A stretch of 64,000 nt of DNA from Gp6-AA40 sp963772955 (GTDB lineage: Bacteria > Acidobacteriota > Vicinamibacteria > Vicinamibacterales > UBA2999), in NCBI GenBank assembly GCA_963772955.1, contig CAVYZF010000004.1:124001-188000 (forward strand), written 5' to 3'. Made by a program: the position numbers and the translations under genes. Under the pieces are notes generated by a model. That model searched no databases. It was given only the letters and a program-made list of their open reading frames with translations, and had not been told where the DNA came from. Of the stretch, positions 52,178 to 62,059 are shown one piece after another (position 1 is the first letter of the stretch; each line of letters starts with the position of its first letter).

Positions 52178-52459
52178 TCAATGGTAGTCTTCGTAGTCAA
52201 CGTTGTTGGCGTCCTTGTCGACGAACTCGAAGGTCACGCGCCAGTTGCCGCTGACCTTCACGGCCCAGGTACCTTTGCGGGAACCTTGCAGTTCGTGCAG
52301 TCCCAGGCCGGGCAAGTTCATGTCCCGTGCCGCCGTCGCGGCGTTAAGACTGCCGAGAAGCAGGCGGAGCCGGTCTTCATGCTTGGCTTGGATACCGCGC
52401 TTGCTCCCCGTGGCGAAGAACCGTTCGAGACCCTTGTGTCGAAATCCCTTGATCGCCAC
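52178..52459 (-). CDS. higB: HigB/RelE-superfamily mRNA-cleaving toxin
   Basis: A 93-residue protein: IKGFRHKGLERFFATGSKRGI, DRLRLLLGSLNAATAARDMNLPGLGLHELQGSRKGTWAVKVSGNWRVTFEFVDKDANNVDYEDYH. This is the HigB/YjhX class (RelE superfamily), which cuts mRNA on the ribosome; Arg and Tyr/His near the C-terminus supply the active site. Its antitoxin follows. Both genes point away from the attC site at 52499. Confidence 0.87.
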   Translation of the reverse strand: MAIKGFRHKGLERFFATGSKRGIQAKHEDRLRLLLGSLNAATAARDMNLPGLGLHELQGSRKGTWAVKVSGNWRVTFEFVDKDANNVDYEDYH

Positions 52460-52498
52460 TCAGTCGAGTGTAACCTATGGCGTTACGGACCACAATCC

Positions 52499-52586
52499 GG
52501 CTAACACCCAATATATGGAGCCGACGCGCCCCACTGTCCTATGCGATCATGTCGCCGCGGCGTGCGGCTCATTTGGAACGTTAGAG
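52499..52586 (+). repeat. Integron attC site 1
   Basis: R'' GGCTAAC at 52499-52505 and R' GTTAGAG at 52580-52586, core CTAAC/GTTAG complementary. Inner arms GAGCCGACGCG and GCGTGCGGCTC pair except for an extrahelical A after CCG on the left arm. The loop includes ATGCGATCATGTCG. 88 bases. Confidence 0.82.
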
Positions 52587-52587
52587 A

Positions 52588-52887
52588 TTAGGCAACTTTC
52601 GTAGAACGACCGAGAACGATCTGAACTCTGACACCCGCGTGGCCCAGCATGGCGATCAACGTGTCAATGCTGAATCGGTCGATCTTGCCTCGTACGAGGT
52701 CGCTGATTCTGGGCTGCGTGACAGCAAAGAGATCTGCGGCCTGCGCTTGGGTCAAGCCGCGGGCCTCGATCAGCTTGCTCAGCCGAATCATCAGGTCTGA
52801 TCGGATCTTCAGGTTCGTCGCTTCCTCAGCTGAAAATCCGAGATCTCGAAAGACGTTGCCACTCGAACGTCGAATCTTCGTGGTCAT
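52588..52887 (-). CDS. XRE-family HigA-like antitoxin
   Basis: A 99-residue protein: FRDLGFSAEEATNLKIRSDLMIRLSKLIEARGLTQAQAADLFAVTQPRISDLVRGKIDRFSIDTLIAMLGHAGVRVQIVL. The XRE helix-turn-helix is QAQAADLFAVTQPRISDLV. This is the antitoxin of the phage-Gp49-like HigB, with the toxin just upstream. A GGAGG site precedes the ATG. Its start overlaps the toxin stop by four bases. Confidence 0.85.
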   Translation of the reverse strand: MTTKIRRSSGNVFRDLGFSAEEATNLKIRSDLMIRLSKLIEARGLTQAQAADLFAVTQPRISDLVRGKIDRFSIDTLIAMLGHAGVRVQIVLGRSTKVA

Positions 52888-53230
52888 GGGGCCTCCGGCT
52901 TTTTGGCGCGGCGACGGATCAGATCGGCGAGACGCTTCTGGGCCAGCGCGATCTCGGATTGAGGCGTCTGGCGAGTCCGTTTCTCGAACGCGTGGAGCAC
53001 GTAGACAGCTTCCTCGAACTTTGCGACGTAGAAGACGCGATGCTCCACGCGAGTGTGAACACGAATCTCGATGACACCTGGCCCGACCGTCGTCATCGGC
53101 CTCCAATCGGTCGGGAGGAGACCTTGCTGCACTCGTCCGAGTTGGTATCCTGCGGCACGACGCGCGTTCTCGGGAATGCCCGGAGGTCTTCGAGCGACGA
53201 GCCGAGCCAGGACACCGGCTTCTCAGACAC
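52884..53230 (-). pseudogene. Gp49-like HigB toxin with a frameshift
   Basis: From a GTG at 53230 the frame reads MSEKPVSWLGSSLEDLRAFP, normal for the family. Then one base is missing at about 53170 and the reading must jump to a second frame: ENARRAAGYQLGRVQQGLL and on to the end (EIRVHTRVEHRVFYVAKFEEAVYVLHAFEKRTRQT). The second part is the conserved core of the Gp49-like RelE-superfamily toxin. A shorter ORF from 53132 exists but lacks the first about 33 residues. The toxin is probably inactive unless an error explains the shift. Confidence 0.72.
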
Positions 53231-53234
53231 GCCG

Positions 53235-53257
53235 TACTATATACGTATTTATATACA
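53235..53257 (-). promoter_or_regulatory. A/T-rich promoter/operator of the second TA operon
   Basis: TATATACGTATTTATATA at 53238-53255 forms an imperfect inverted repeat and contains -10-like hexamers on the minus strand. It is the only A/T-rich stretch near the TA start at 53230 and lies between it and the attC site. Consistent with an autoregulated TA promoter. Confidence 0.5.
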
Positions 53258-53268
53258 CCGATCAAGTT

Positions 53269-53340
53269 GCCTAACACGGCTTGCAGCCGACGGCGGCCGG
53301 TGCGATCATGAGCCGCCGCGGCTGAAGCCTGACGTTAGCC
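53269..53340 (+). repeat. Integron attC site 2
   Basis: R'' GCCTAAC at 53269-53275 and R' GTTAGCC at 53334-53340. Inner arms CAGCCGACGGCGGC and GCCGCCGCGGCTG pair with an extrahelical A after CCG. The loop has GTGCGATCATGAG. 72 bases, the closest of the three to a classical attC. Confidence 0.88.
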
Positions 53341-53450
53341 CGACGACGACGACGAAACGCTCGCAGAAACGACACCGGAACTTTGCCACTCGCTGTGCGG
53401 CGAGTCTTCCATAATCGGCAGCTCGAGGAGTGACTGACCTTCGAACTCAC

Positions 53451-56174
53451 ATGGTCATTACGGTCGGTACTCGCGTCGGACCCTACGATATCGTCGCACC
53501 GCTCGGTGCAGGCGGGATGGGTGAAGTCTATCGGGCGCGTGACACGCGGCTCGGTCGCGACGTCGCTGTCAAAATCCTTCCAGTTGCCTTCGCCGCCGAT
53601 GCCGACCGCCTGCGGCGCTTCGAACTGGAAGCCCGCGCCGCCGCCGCCTTGAACCACCCCAACATCCTCGCTGTCTTTGACACTGGGATACATGACGGCG
53701 GCCCTTACATCGTCTCCGAACTACTCGAAGGCGAGACCGTGCAGGCCTGCTTGGTGGCTGGACGTGCGCGTGGATCAGTCTCGTCCGGCGGGCTTCCTAT
53801 CCGTAAGGCTATCGACTGTGCCCTTCAGATCGCGCGTGGTCTCGCGGCCGCACACGACAAAGGTATTGTGCACCGCGATCTGAAGCCAGAGAACCTCTTT
53901 CTCACCGCGGATGGCCGCGCAAAGATCCTCGATTTCGGACTGGCGAAGCTGACCCAACGCGATCCCGTTGGTTTGGTCGCGAGCCTTCTGCCCACACGCC
54001 CGGCCGAGACAGAACTGGGTGTCGTGCTCGGTACAGTGGGCTACATGGCACCCGAACAGGTGCGTGGACTCACCGCAGACTACCGGTCTGACATTTTTGC
54101 TTTCGGTGCAGTGCTCTACGAAATGGTGTCGGGCCGCCGCGCGTTTCTGGGCGAGACCTCGGCTGAAACGATGACCGCGATTCTCCGAGAGGAGCCGCCG
54201 GAGCTAACGACGGTCCAACCGGCGGTGCCGCCAGAACTCGAGCGCATCGTAGGTCGGTGCCTGGAAAAGAATCCGACAGCGAGATTTCAATCGACTCAGG
54301 ATCTGGCGTTTGCGTTAGAGGGTTTGTCGTCAATGCCTCGATCGGGTGTGTCAATTCCCATGGCTCCCGCTGCGCCTCGAAAGATACGCGAGCCGCTGGC
54401 GTGGGGCCTTGTGGCTGTACTCGCCGTCGCCCTTGTGGGATTGGCGATTCCGACCGTAAGCCACCTGCGCGAATCATCGCCCGAACAGCTCACGATGCGG
54501 TTCGATATCCAAACACCGCTCTTGGGCGATCCTTTGTCCTTCGCGCTGTCTCCGGATGGGCGGCAATTGGCGTTCGTAGCGACGTCACAGGGCGCGCAGC
54601 GACTGTGGGTGCGTGCGCTCGACCAGGTGACGAGCCAAGCGCTCCAGGGCACCGAGGGAGCGAGCTATCCGTTCTGGGCTCCCGACGGCACAGCCATTGG
54701 CTTCTTTGCGGACGGCAAGCTGAAGCGCACCAATGTAGTGGGTGGCAAGCCGCAGGTGTTAGCGAACGCCACCAGTGGACGCGGCGGCACGTGGAACTCT
54801 GATGGCGTCATCGTTTTTGCCCCGACGGCTCAGGGCGGAGGGTTGATGCGCGTCGCCGCCACGGGCGGTACCCCCGTCGCTGCGACCGAGCTTGGACCCG
54901 GCCACGGGAGCCATCGCTGGCCTCAATTCTTGCCCGATGGGCGTCGATTTCTCTTTTTCGTGGGCTTCGGGCGACTCGACACTCGGGGCACGTACCTAGG
55001 GATGCTCGACGACGTCCTATCGACGAAGGTTGTAGAGACTGAATCGGCGGCTGTATTCGCGCCACGCGCAGCCTTACTGTTTGTGCGCCAGGGCGTACTT
55101 CTCGCCCAGAGCTTTGACCCCGTACGCGGCATGGTGAGCGGGGTTCCAACCCCCGTTGCTCAGAGTGTGGACGCGGACGACGGAGTAGCACGCGGCGCGT
55201 TTGCTACGTCAGCAACTGGTGTTCTCGCGCTTCGGGCAGCTGCTAAGCAACGGCGACAGCTCGTATGGTTCGACCGCACGGGCGACGTCCAGGCCACCGT
55301 GGGTGTGCCCGATGAAAACGGGCTCACGAATCCCGATCTGGCGCCCGACGGCCGGCGCGTAGCAGTGCACCGGACCATAGAAGGGGAACCCGATGTCTGG
55401 TTGATCGAGATCGGCCGTACCGTGGCGAGCCGTTTTACGTTCAGCAGAAGCGTGTCCCCCTTGTGGCACCCCGATGGACGCCGTTTAGCGTTCCGGCACA
55501 TCAACGCCGACGGTGTCTTCGATCTGTTTGAGAAACAGGCGAACGGCGCCGGTGACGAGCAGCCGCTTCTCGAGACAACCGAGAACAAGGTTGCGCTTTC
55601 CTGGTCGCCTGACGGTCGCGTCCTTCTCTACGCAACCGAGACTGCAAAGACGGGAGCCGACCTCTGGGCCGTGCGCTTCGACCTCTCGACGAGCTCCGGA
55701 CCGTCTCGCACGGCACCCTTCCCCGTCGTGCAAACGGCCTTCGACGAGGCCGAAGGGCAATTCTCTCCCGATGGAAAGTGGGTGGCGTTCCAATCGAATG
55801 CCTCGGGACGCATGGAGATCTATCTCCAGCCGTTTCCCGGACCGGGCGCCAGGATTCCAGTCTCGACCGCGGGCGGCAGCCAACCGCGGTGGCGGACGGA
55901 CGGAAAGGAGCTATTTTATGTCGCACACGACGCCCGCTTGATGGCCGTGCCGATCGCGACAGGCCTGGACGGGCAAACGCTTGAGCCAAGTGCACCGATG
56001 CCGCTCTTCTCCACGCGGCTCGCCACTGGTGCGAATGTTGCGGTCGGGGGGTTGTCGAGGCAACAGTATTCAGTTGCTCGCGACGGACGGTTCCTAATGA
56101 ACACGGCAGTCGAAGAAGAGACAGCGCCGTCGATCACCGTCGTACTCAACTGGGACGCGGGTTTGAACAAGTGA
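53451..56174 (+). CDS. Hanks-type Ser/Thr protein kinase with PD40 propeller
   Basis: A 907-residue membrane protein. Kinase at about 10-280: GAGGMGEV P-loop, Lys41, HRDLKPEN (141-148), DFGLAK (161-166) and APE-type MAPEQV. A membrane helix at about 330-350 (LVAVLAVALVGLAIPTVS) follows, then a periplasmic six-to-seven-bladed WD40-like PD40 propeller with blades such as SPDGRQLAFVA, APDGTAIGFFADGK, NPDLAPDGRRVAV and SPDGKWVAFQS. The architecture is typical of acidobacterial chromosomal kinases. The gene sits between two attC sites and so behaves as a cassette of about 3 kb. The ATG at 53451 fits the family; GTG at 53430 is possible. Confidence 0.9.
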   Translation: MVITVGTRVGPYDIVAPLGAGGMGEVYRARDTRLGRDVAVKILPVAFAADADRLRRFELEARAAAALNHPNILAVFDTGIHDGGPYIVSELLEGETVQACLVAGRARGSVSSGGLPIRKAIDCALQIARGLAAAHDKGIVHRDLKPENLFLTADGRAKILDFGLAKLTQRDPVGLVASLLPTRPAETELGVVLGTVGYMAPEQVRGLTADYRSDIFAFGAVLYEMVSGRRAFLGETSAETMTAILREEPPELTTVQPAVPPELERIVGRCLEKNPTARFQSTQDLAFALEGLSSMPRSGVSIPMAPAAPRKIREPLAWGLVAVLAVALVGLAIPTVSHLRESSPEQLTMRFDIQTPLLGDPLSFALSPDGRQLAFVATSQGAQRLWVRALDQVTSQALQGTEGASYPFWAPDGTAIGFFADGKLKRTNVVGGKPQVLANATSGRGGTWNSDGVIVFAPTAQGGGLMRVAATGGTPVAATELGPGHGSHRWPQFLPDGRRFLFFVGFGRLDTRGTYLGMLDDVLSTKVVETESAAVFAPRAALLFVRQGVLLAQSFDPVRGMVSGVPTPVAQSVDADDGVARGAFATSATGVLALRAAAKQRRQLVWFDRTGDVQATVGVPDENGLTNPDLAPDGRRVAVHRTIEGEPDVWLIEIGRTVASRFTFSRSVSPLWHPDGRRLAFRHINADGVFDLFEKQANGAGDEQPLLETTENKVALSWSPDGRVLLYATETAKTGADLWAVRFDLSTSSGPSRTAPFPVVQTAFDEAEGQFSPDGKWVAFQSNASGRMEIYLQPFPGPGARIPVSTAGGSQPRWRTDGKELFYVAHDARLMAVPIATGLDGQTLEPSAPMPLFSTRLATGANVAVGGLSRQQYSVARDGRFLMNTAVEEETAPSITVVLNWDAGLNK

Positions 56175-56255
56175 ACGCAGGCACCGCGGTCTCCATCGGA
56201 GAGCCCTGGAGCCGCGGGGGCGGCTAATAGTCCAATGGTGCGCAAAATGAAGGCG

Positions 56256-56329
56256 GGCTAACCGCGCGATGCACCAGACGGCCGCAGGTGCGATCGTGAG
56301 CGGCCGCTGGTGAACGCTGGCCGTTAGCG
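56256..56329 (+). repeat. Integron attC site 3
   Basis: R'' GGCTAAC at 56256-56262 and R' GTTAGCG at 56323-56329. Inner arms CACCAGACGGCCGC and GCGGCCGCTGGTG pair with an extrahelical A, and the loop has GTGCGATCGTGAG. 74 bases. It closes the kinase cassette; the rest of the gap 56175-56468 has no gene. Confidence 0.85.
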
Positions 56330-56468
56330 GCCGCTCAAAACTGCAACGACGCCAGTGGGTTTAACGCATCTGGCGCCAACAATCCGAGGTCGGCTTCCTT
56401 CTTCTCAGTCCGCGCGCGCGTGCGCCGTGCGCCTGCGAACCGTTGTGTGCATGGGCTATCCTGTGTGA

Positions 56469-56707
56469 GTGAGCCCGACGGTCCTGCGCGTGAAGGGGTT
56501 TCGGTTCTACTCCTTCTCGCGCGAGGAGAAACGGGCGCATGTCCATGTGCAGCATGCCGAGGGCGAGGCGAAGTTCTGGATCGATCCGACCGTGGAATTG
56601 CACGCGAACTACGGTCTCAAGGCCAAGCGATCGCCGAAGTGCAGACATTGGTTGAGGAGCACGTGAATGAAATCCGCGACGCTTGGGCGAAGCACTTCCC
56701 AGGTTGA
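56469..56707 (+). pseudogene. DUF4160 domain protein with a frameshift (copy 2)
   Basis: The correct N-terminus is present: MSPTVLRVKGFRFYSFSREEK, RAHVHVQHAEGEAKFWIDP, TVELHANYGLKAKR. One base is missing at about 56632 relative to copy 1, so the frame ends early (KCRHWLRST stop) and the rest, EVQTLVEEHVNEIRDAWAKHFPG, is in another frame. The full pseudogene ends at 56707. The lesion is in a different place from copy 1. Confidence 0.72.
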
Positions 56708-57008
56708 GGTCACGAACGTGTCGCCGCACGGGTTCTGGCTGTTCGTCGGCGAGCAGGAGCGGTTCGTGTCGTTCAAGGAGTTCCCGTGGTTCGAGGACGC
56801 GTCGATTGGCGAGATCAGCCGCGTGGAGCTGCCGAGCGCGCATCACCTATACTGGCCGGACCTCGATATCGATCTGGCAGTCGACTCGCTGACGCATCCG
56901 GAGCGGTACCCTTTGGTCAGCCAAGTACCGCCCAAGCGTGTGCAGCCGACGAAGGCGCGTCGACGGGTGTTGAAGAAGCGAGTGAACCGCTCGCGCCCTC
57001 GCGGTTGA
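56667..57008 (+). CDS. DUF2442 domain protein (copy 2)
   Basis: A 113-residue intact protein, same length as copy 1 and with the same motifs (SPHGFWLFVGEQERFVSFKEFPWFEDASIGEISRVELPSAHHLYWPDLD). Differences cluster in the basic C-terminal tail (PPKRVQPTKARRRVLKKRVNRSRPRG). It lies in the last cassette, which has no closing attC before the island end. Confidence 0.85.
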   Translation: MKSATLGRSTSQVEVTNVSPHGFWLFVGEQERFVSFKEFPWFEDASIGEISRVELPSAHHLYWPDLDIDLAVDSLTHPERYPLVSQVPPKRVQPTKARRRVLKKRVNRSRPRG

Positions 57009-57052
57009 CGTTCGCACGTTGTGCAGCGAACATAGAGAGTCGCGTTTGTAGA

Positions 57053-57076
57053 GTTCGAAACCCGTCACCCACCCCA
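57053..57076 (+). repeat. attR: right direct repeat of the tRNA-His 3' end
   Basis: 24 bases matching 48456-48479 except for A in place of G at 57059. It is not part of a complete tRNA: no D arm or anticodon arm precedes it. It lies 41 bases from the stop of the chromosomal kinase gene. Confidence 0.78.
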
Positions 57077-57116
57077 CTCAAATTCTTCTAGCTCAAAGCG
57101 AGTTGGAGCGAACGTT

Positions 57117-60065
<2,949 letters not shown>

Positions 60066-60102
60066 GGAGCTCCCGGATTATATGGGGATGTCGTAGGGAG
60101 CG

Positions 60103-61128
60103 TTACTTATAAGCCACGGCCGCGGCGGACGGTCCTGCCAAGGGGATGAGGTCGAAGCGCCTGAATCCCACTTGCCCGCACCACGCGCGGAAGTCGGCCC
60201 CGGTGTAGTCGAAGGCATCGCCGAACTCGATCAACATGTTCAGTGACATCAGCAGGCCGAATGCGTTTTCGCGCCGGGCATCGTCGATGACGTTCTCTAT
60301 CGCGATGAGCGCGCCCCCCTCTGGCAACGCATCGTACGCCTTTCGAATGAGCTGCAGCTTCTGCTCCAGATTCCAATCGTGGAGGACGTTGCCCATCGTG
60401 ACGACGTCAGCAGGCGGCAACGGATCGACGAAGAAGTCCCCCGAGACGACCTGAATGCGATCAGCAAGACCGGCGCGGTCGATCGCGGTCTGTGCGTGAA
60501 CTCTCACCGGAGGAAGATCGAACGTCTGAAAGCGGAGATGCGGATGCCGCGCCGCGACCAAGCGCGATAGCAGTGCGAGCGCCCCACCGACGTCGGTCAC
60601 ACTCCGATACCGCTCGAAGTCGAATCTGTCGGCCAGCAGGCTGAAATTTCCTGACTGAAGGCCCGTCATGGCCCGAAGAAACTCACCGAGCCTGGCTTCG
60701 TCGGCATAGAGCTCGGCGAACATGGGCTTGCCCGTCAGTTTGATCTCGTTCTGCGGTTTGCCCGTTCTCAGCGCCTCCCCGAGGCTGTTCCAGAATCCGA
60801 AGAGCCGGGAATTGAACATCTCGGGCATGCCACCGATGTAGGCGGGACTCTGCTTGACGAGAAACGCTGCAGTCTCAGGCGTGTTCCGATATCTGCTCTC
60901 GGGGCCATCACCCTCGCGGTGCAAGAAACCGAGCGCCACCAGCGCATCGAAGAAGTCATATCTGCCTCGAGGATGCAGTCCCAGCGCAGCTCCGAGCTCC
61001 TCCGCCGTCATCGAACCGTCGCCAAGCGTCGAGAACAGATCGAATTCCACCGCGGTGAGCAGGACCTTCGAGGCCCAAAAACTCGTCGCAGTCTGCATGA
61101 TGGATGTGGGATCGAGCCGCTGATTCAT
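60103..61128 (-). CDS. SAM-dependent O-methyltransferase, acetylserotonin type
   Basis: A 341-residue cytoplasmic enzyme. An N-terminal dimerisation/winged-helix domain at about 1-100 (SFWASKVLLTAVEFDLFSTLGDGSMTAEELGAALGLH) precedes the catalytic Rossmann domain: VTDVGGALALLSRLVAARHP (SAM loop, with Leu replacing the usual Gly), QTFDLPPV, GDFFVDPLPPADVVTMGNVLHDW and the catalytic-type His in LHDWNLEQ. It likely methylates a hydroxyl of a small aromatic or polyketide substrate. ATGA-coupled to PAP2. Confidence 0.85.
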   Translation of the reverse strand: MNQRLDPTSIMQTATSFWASKVLLTAVEFDLFSTLGDGSMTAEELGAALGLHPRGRYDFFDALVALGFLHREGDGPESRYRNTPETAAFLVKQSPAYIGGMPEMFNSRLFGFWNSLGEALRTGKPQNEIKLTGKPMFAELYADEARLGEFLRAMTGLQSGNFSLLADRFDFERYRSVTDVGGALALLSRLVAARHPHLRFQTFDLPPVRVHAQTAIDRAGLADRIQVVSGDFFVDPLPPADVVTMGNVLHDWNLEQKLQLIRKAYDALPEGGALIAIENVIDDARRENAFGLLMSLNMLIEFGDAFDYTGADFRAWCGQVGFRRFDLIPLAGPSAAAVAYK

Positions 61129-62042
61129 TGAGCCCTCTGCGAGGAAACGGAAGGAACTGCTCCGGACGACAAACAAGCTGACTGCCTCTCGCCGAGCCCA
61201 TCGCCGAAAATATATCGATACCCCAGCACGACGACGACGGCGAGGGCCGCGCCCGCGAGTGCGTCGAGGACGTAATGGAAGCGGCCGTACACAGTGGCGA
61301 ACATCAGACTCCCGGTGATGGGGACGAGCAGGTACGCGAGCCGACGCTGATGCCGCCACGCGACCAGGCTCAGCACGACCGCACCAGAGACATGTGCGCT
61401 GGGAAACGCGCCACCGCGCGCGCCGCCGAGCCCCGACATCCGATGAACGAGATCGAAGAAGAAGTGGCCGGAGAGCGGCGGGCCCAGGTGCGGCGACAGA
61501 TAGTACGGGCTGTCCACTGGCAGCACGATGAAGAACAGGTAGCTCCCCAGCATCACGGTCGACAACATCAGCAGCAGCTCGCCGAAGGCCACTCGCCGTC
61601 CGCTGACGTACCAGTACGCGGCCACCAACGGAATGACGATGACGTAGGCCGCGTAGCAGAAATGCAGGTACTCGGACAACGGCACCAATGCCAGCCGTTC
61701 GCTCAGATACTGGCTCGGCTGTCCGTCGAACATCGCGGACTCCCAAGCTGGAATTGCCGCGGTCAGCCGCCAGTCGCCAATCACCGCCGCGACCAGCTCC
61801 ACCTCCTTGTAGAGGAGAGGAAACAACATCAATGGATGCCAGTCGCGAATCACGCGAAGGATCCCCGCCGATGGCCTCGCGCGGTTCAGGATCAGCAACG
61901 CCCCCGCGAGCGTCAGGTGCACCGCGACCAGCCACACGCGGCCTGGAACGGCATTCCCGAGGATCGCAATCAACGCGGCCGTGATCGCCAGGTACGACGC
62001 AGTCAGCGTCGTCGTCCAGCGTGCACAATCGACGGGGGGCAT
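61125..62042 (-). CDS. PAP2-superfamily membrane phosphatase-like protein
   Basis: A 305-residue membrane protein with about seven helices. The PAP2 motifs are GAFPSAHVSGAVVLSL (SGH-type) and YGRFHYVLDALAG (SRxxxxxHxxxD-type), and the first motif KxxxxxxRP appears degenerate near the N-terminus of the domain. Substrates are lipid or isoprenoid phosphates or an inositol phosphorylceramide transferase-like reaction. Translationally coupled to the methyltransferase. Confidence 0.82.
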   Translation of the reverse strand: MPPVDCARWTTTLTASYLAITAALIAILGNAVPGRVWLVAVHLTLAGALLILNRARPSAGILRVIRDWHPLMLFPLLYKEVELVAAVIGDWRLTAAIPAWESAMFDGQPSQYLSERLALVPLSEYLHFCYAAYVIVIPLVAAYWYVSGRRVAFGELLLMLSTVMLGSYLFFIVLPVDSPYYLSPHLGPPLSGHFFFDLVHRMSGLGGARGGAFPSAHVSGAVVLSLVAWRHQRRLAYLLVPITGSLMFATVYGRFHYVLDALAGAALAVVVVLGYRYIFGDGLGERQSACLSSGAVPSVSSQRAQ

Positions 62043-62059
62043 CGGGCTATCATCCTAAT

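Larger units (their letters stand above)
48456..57076 (+). mobile_element. tRNA-His genomic island with nested integron-type cassettes
   Basis: An 8.6-kb interval between two direct repeats of the tRNA-His 3' end. The first gene after the tRNA is a tyrosine recombinase reading toward it, the usual arrangement in tRNA-integrated elements. Contents are atypical of the chromosome around it: several toxin-antitoxin-like loci, two recombinase fragments, three attC sites and duplicated DUF4160/DUF2442 genes. The recombinase is N-terminally replaced, so self-excision is unlikely. The integration site lies 41 bases from the stop of the kinase gene at 57117, which is therefore probably ancestral sequence. 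Confidence 0.75.

Noticed and set aside
48480..57052. Prophage
   Set aside because: No capsid, terminase, tail or lysis genes; only a truncated recombinase.
60103..62028. A 641-codon minus-strand frame through the PAP2 gene
   Set aside because: The methyltransferase starts at 61128; upstream residues are Arg-rich antisense of nothing conserved and overlap the real PAP2 gene in another frame.
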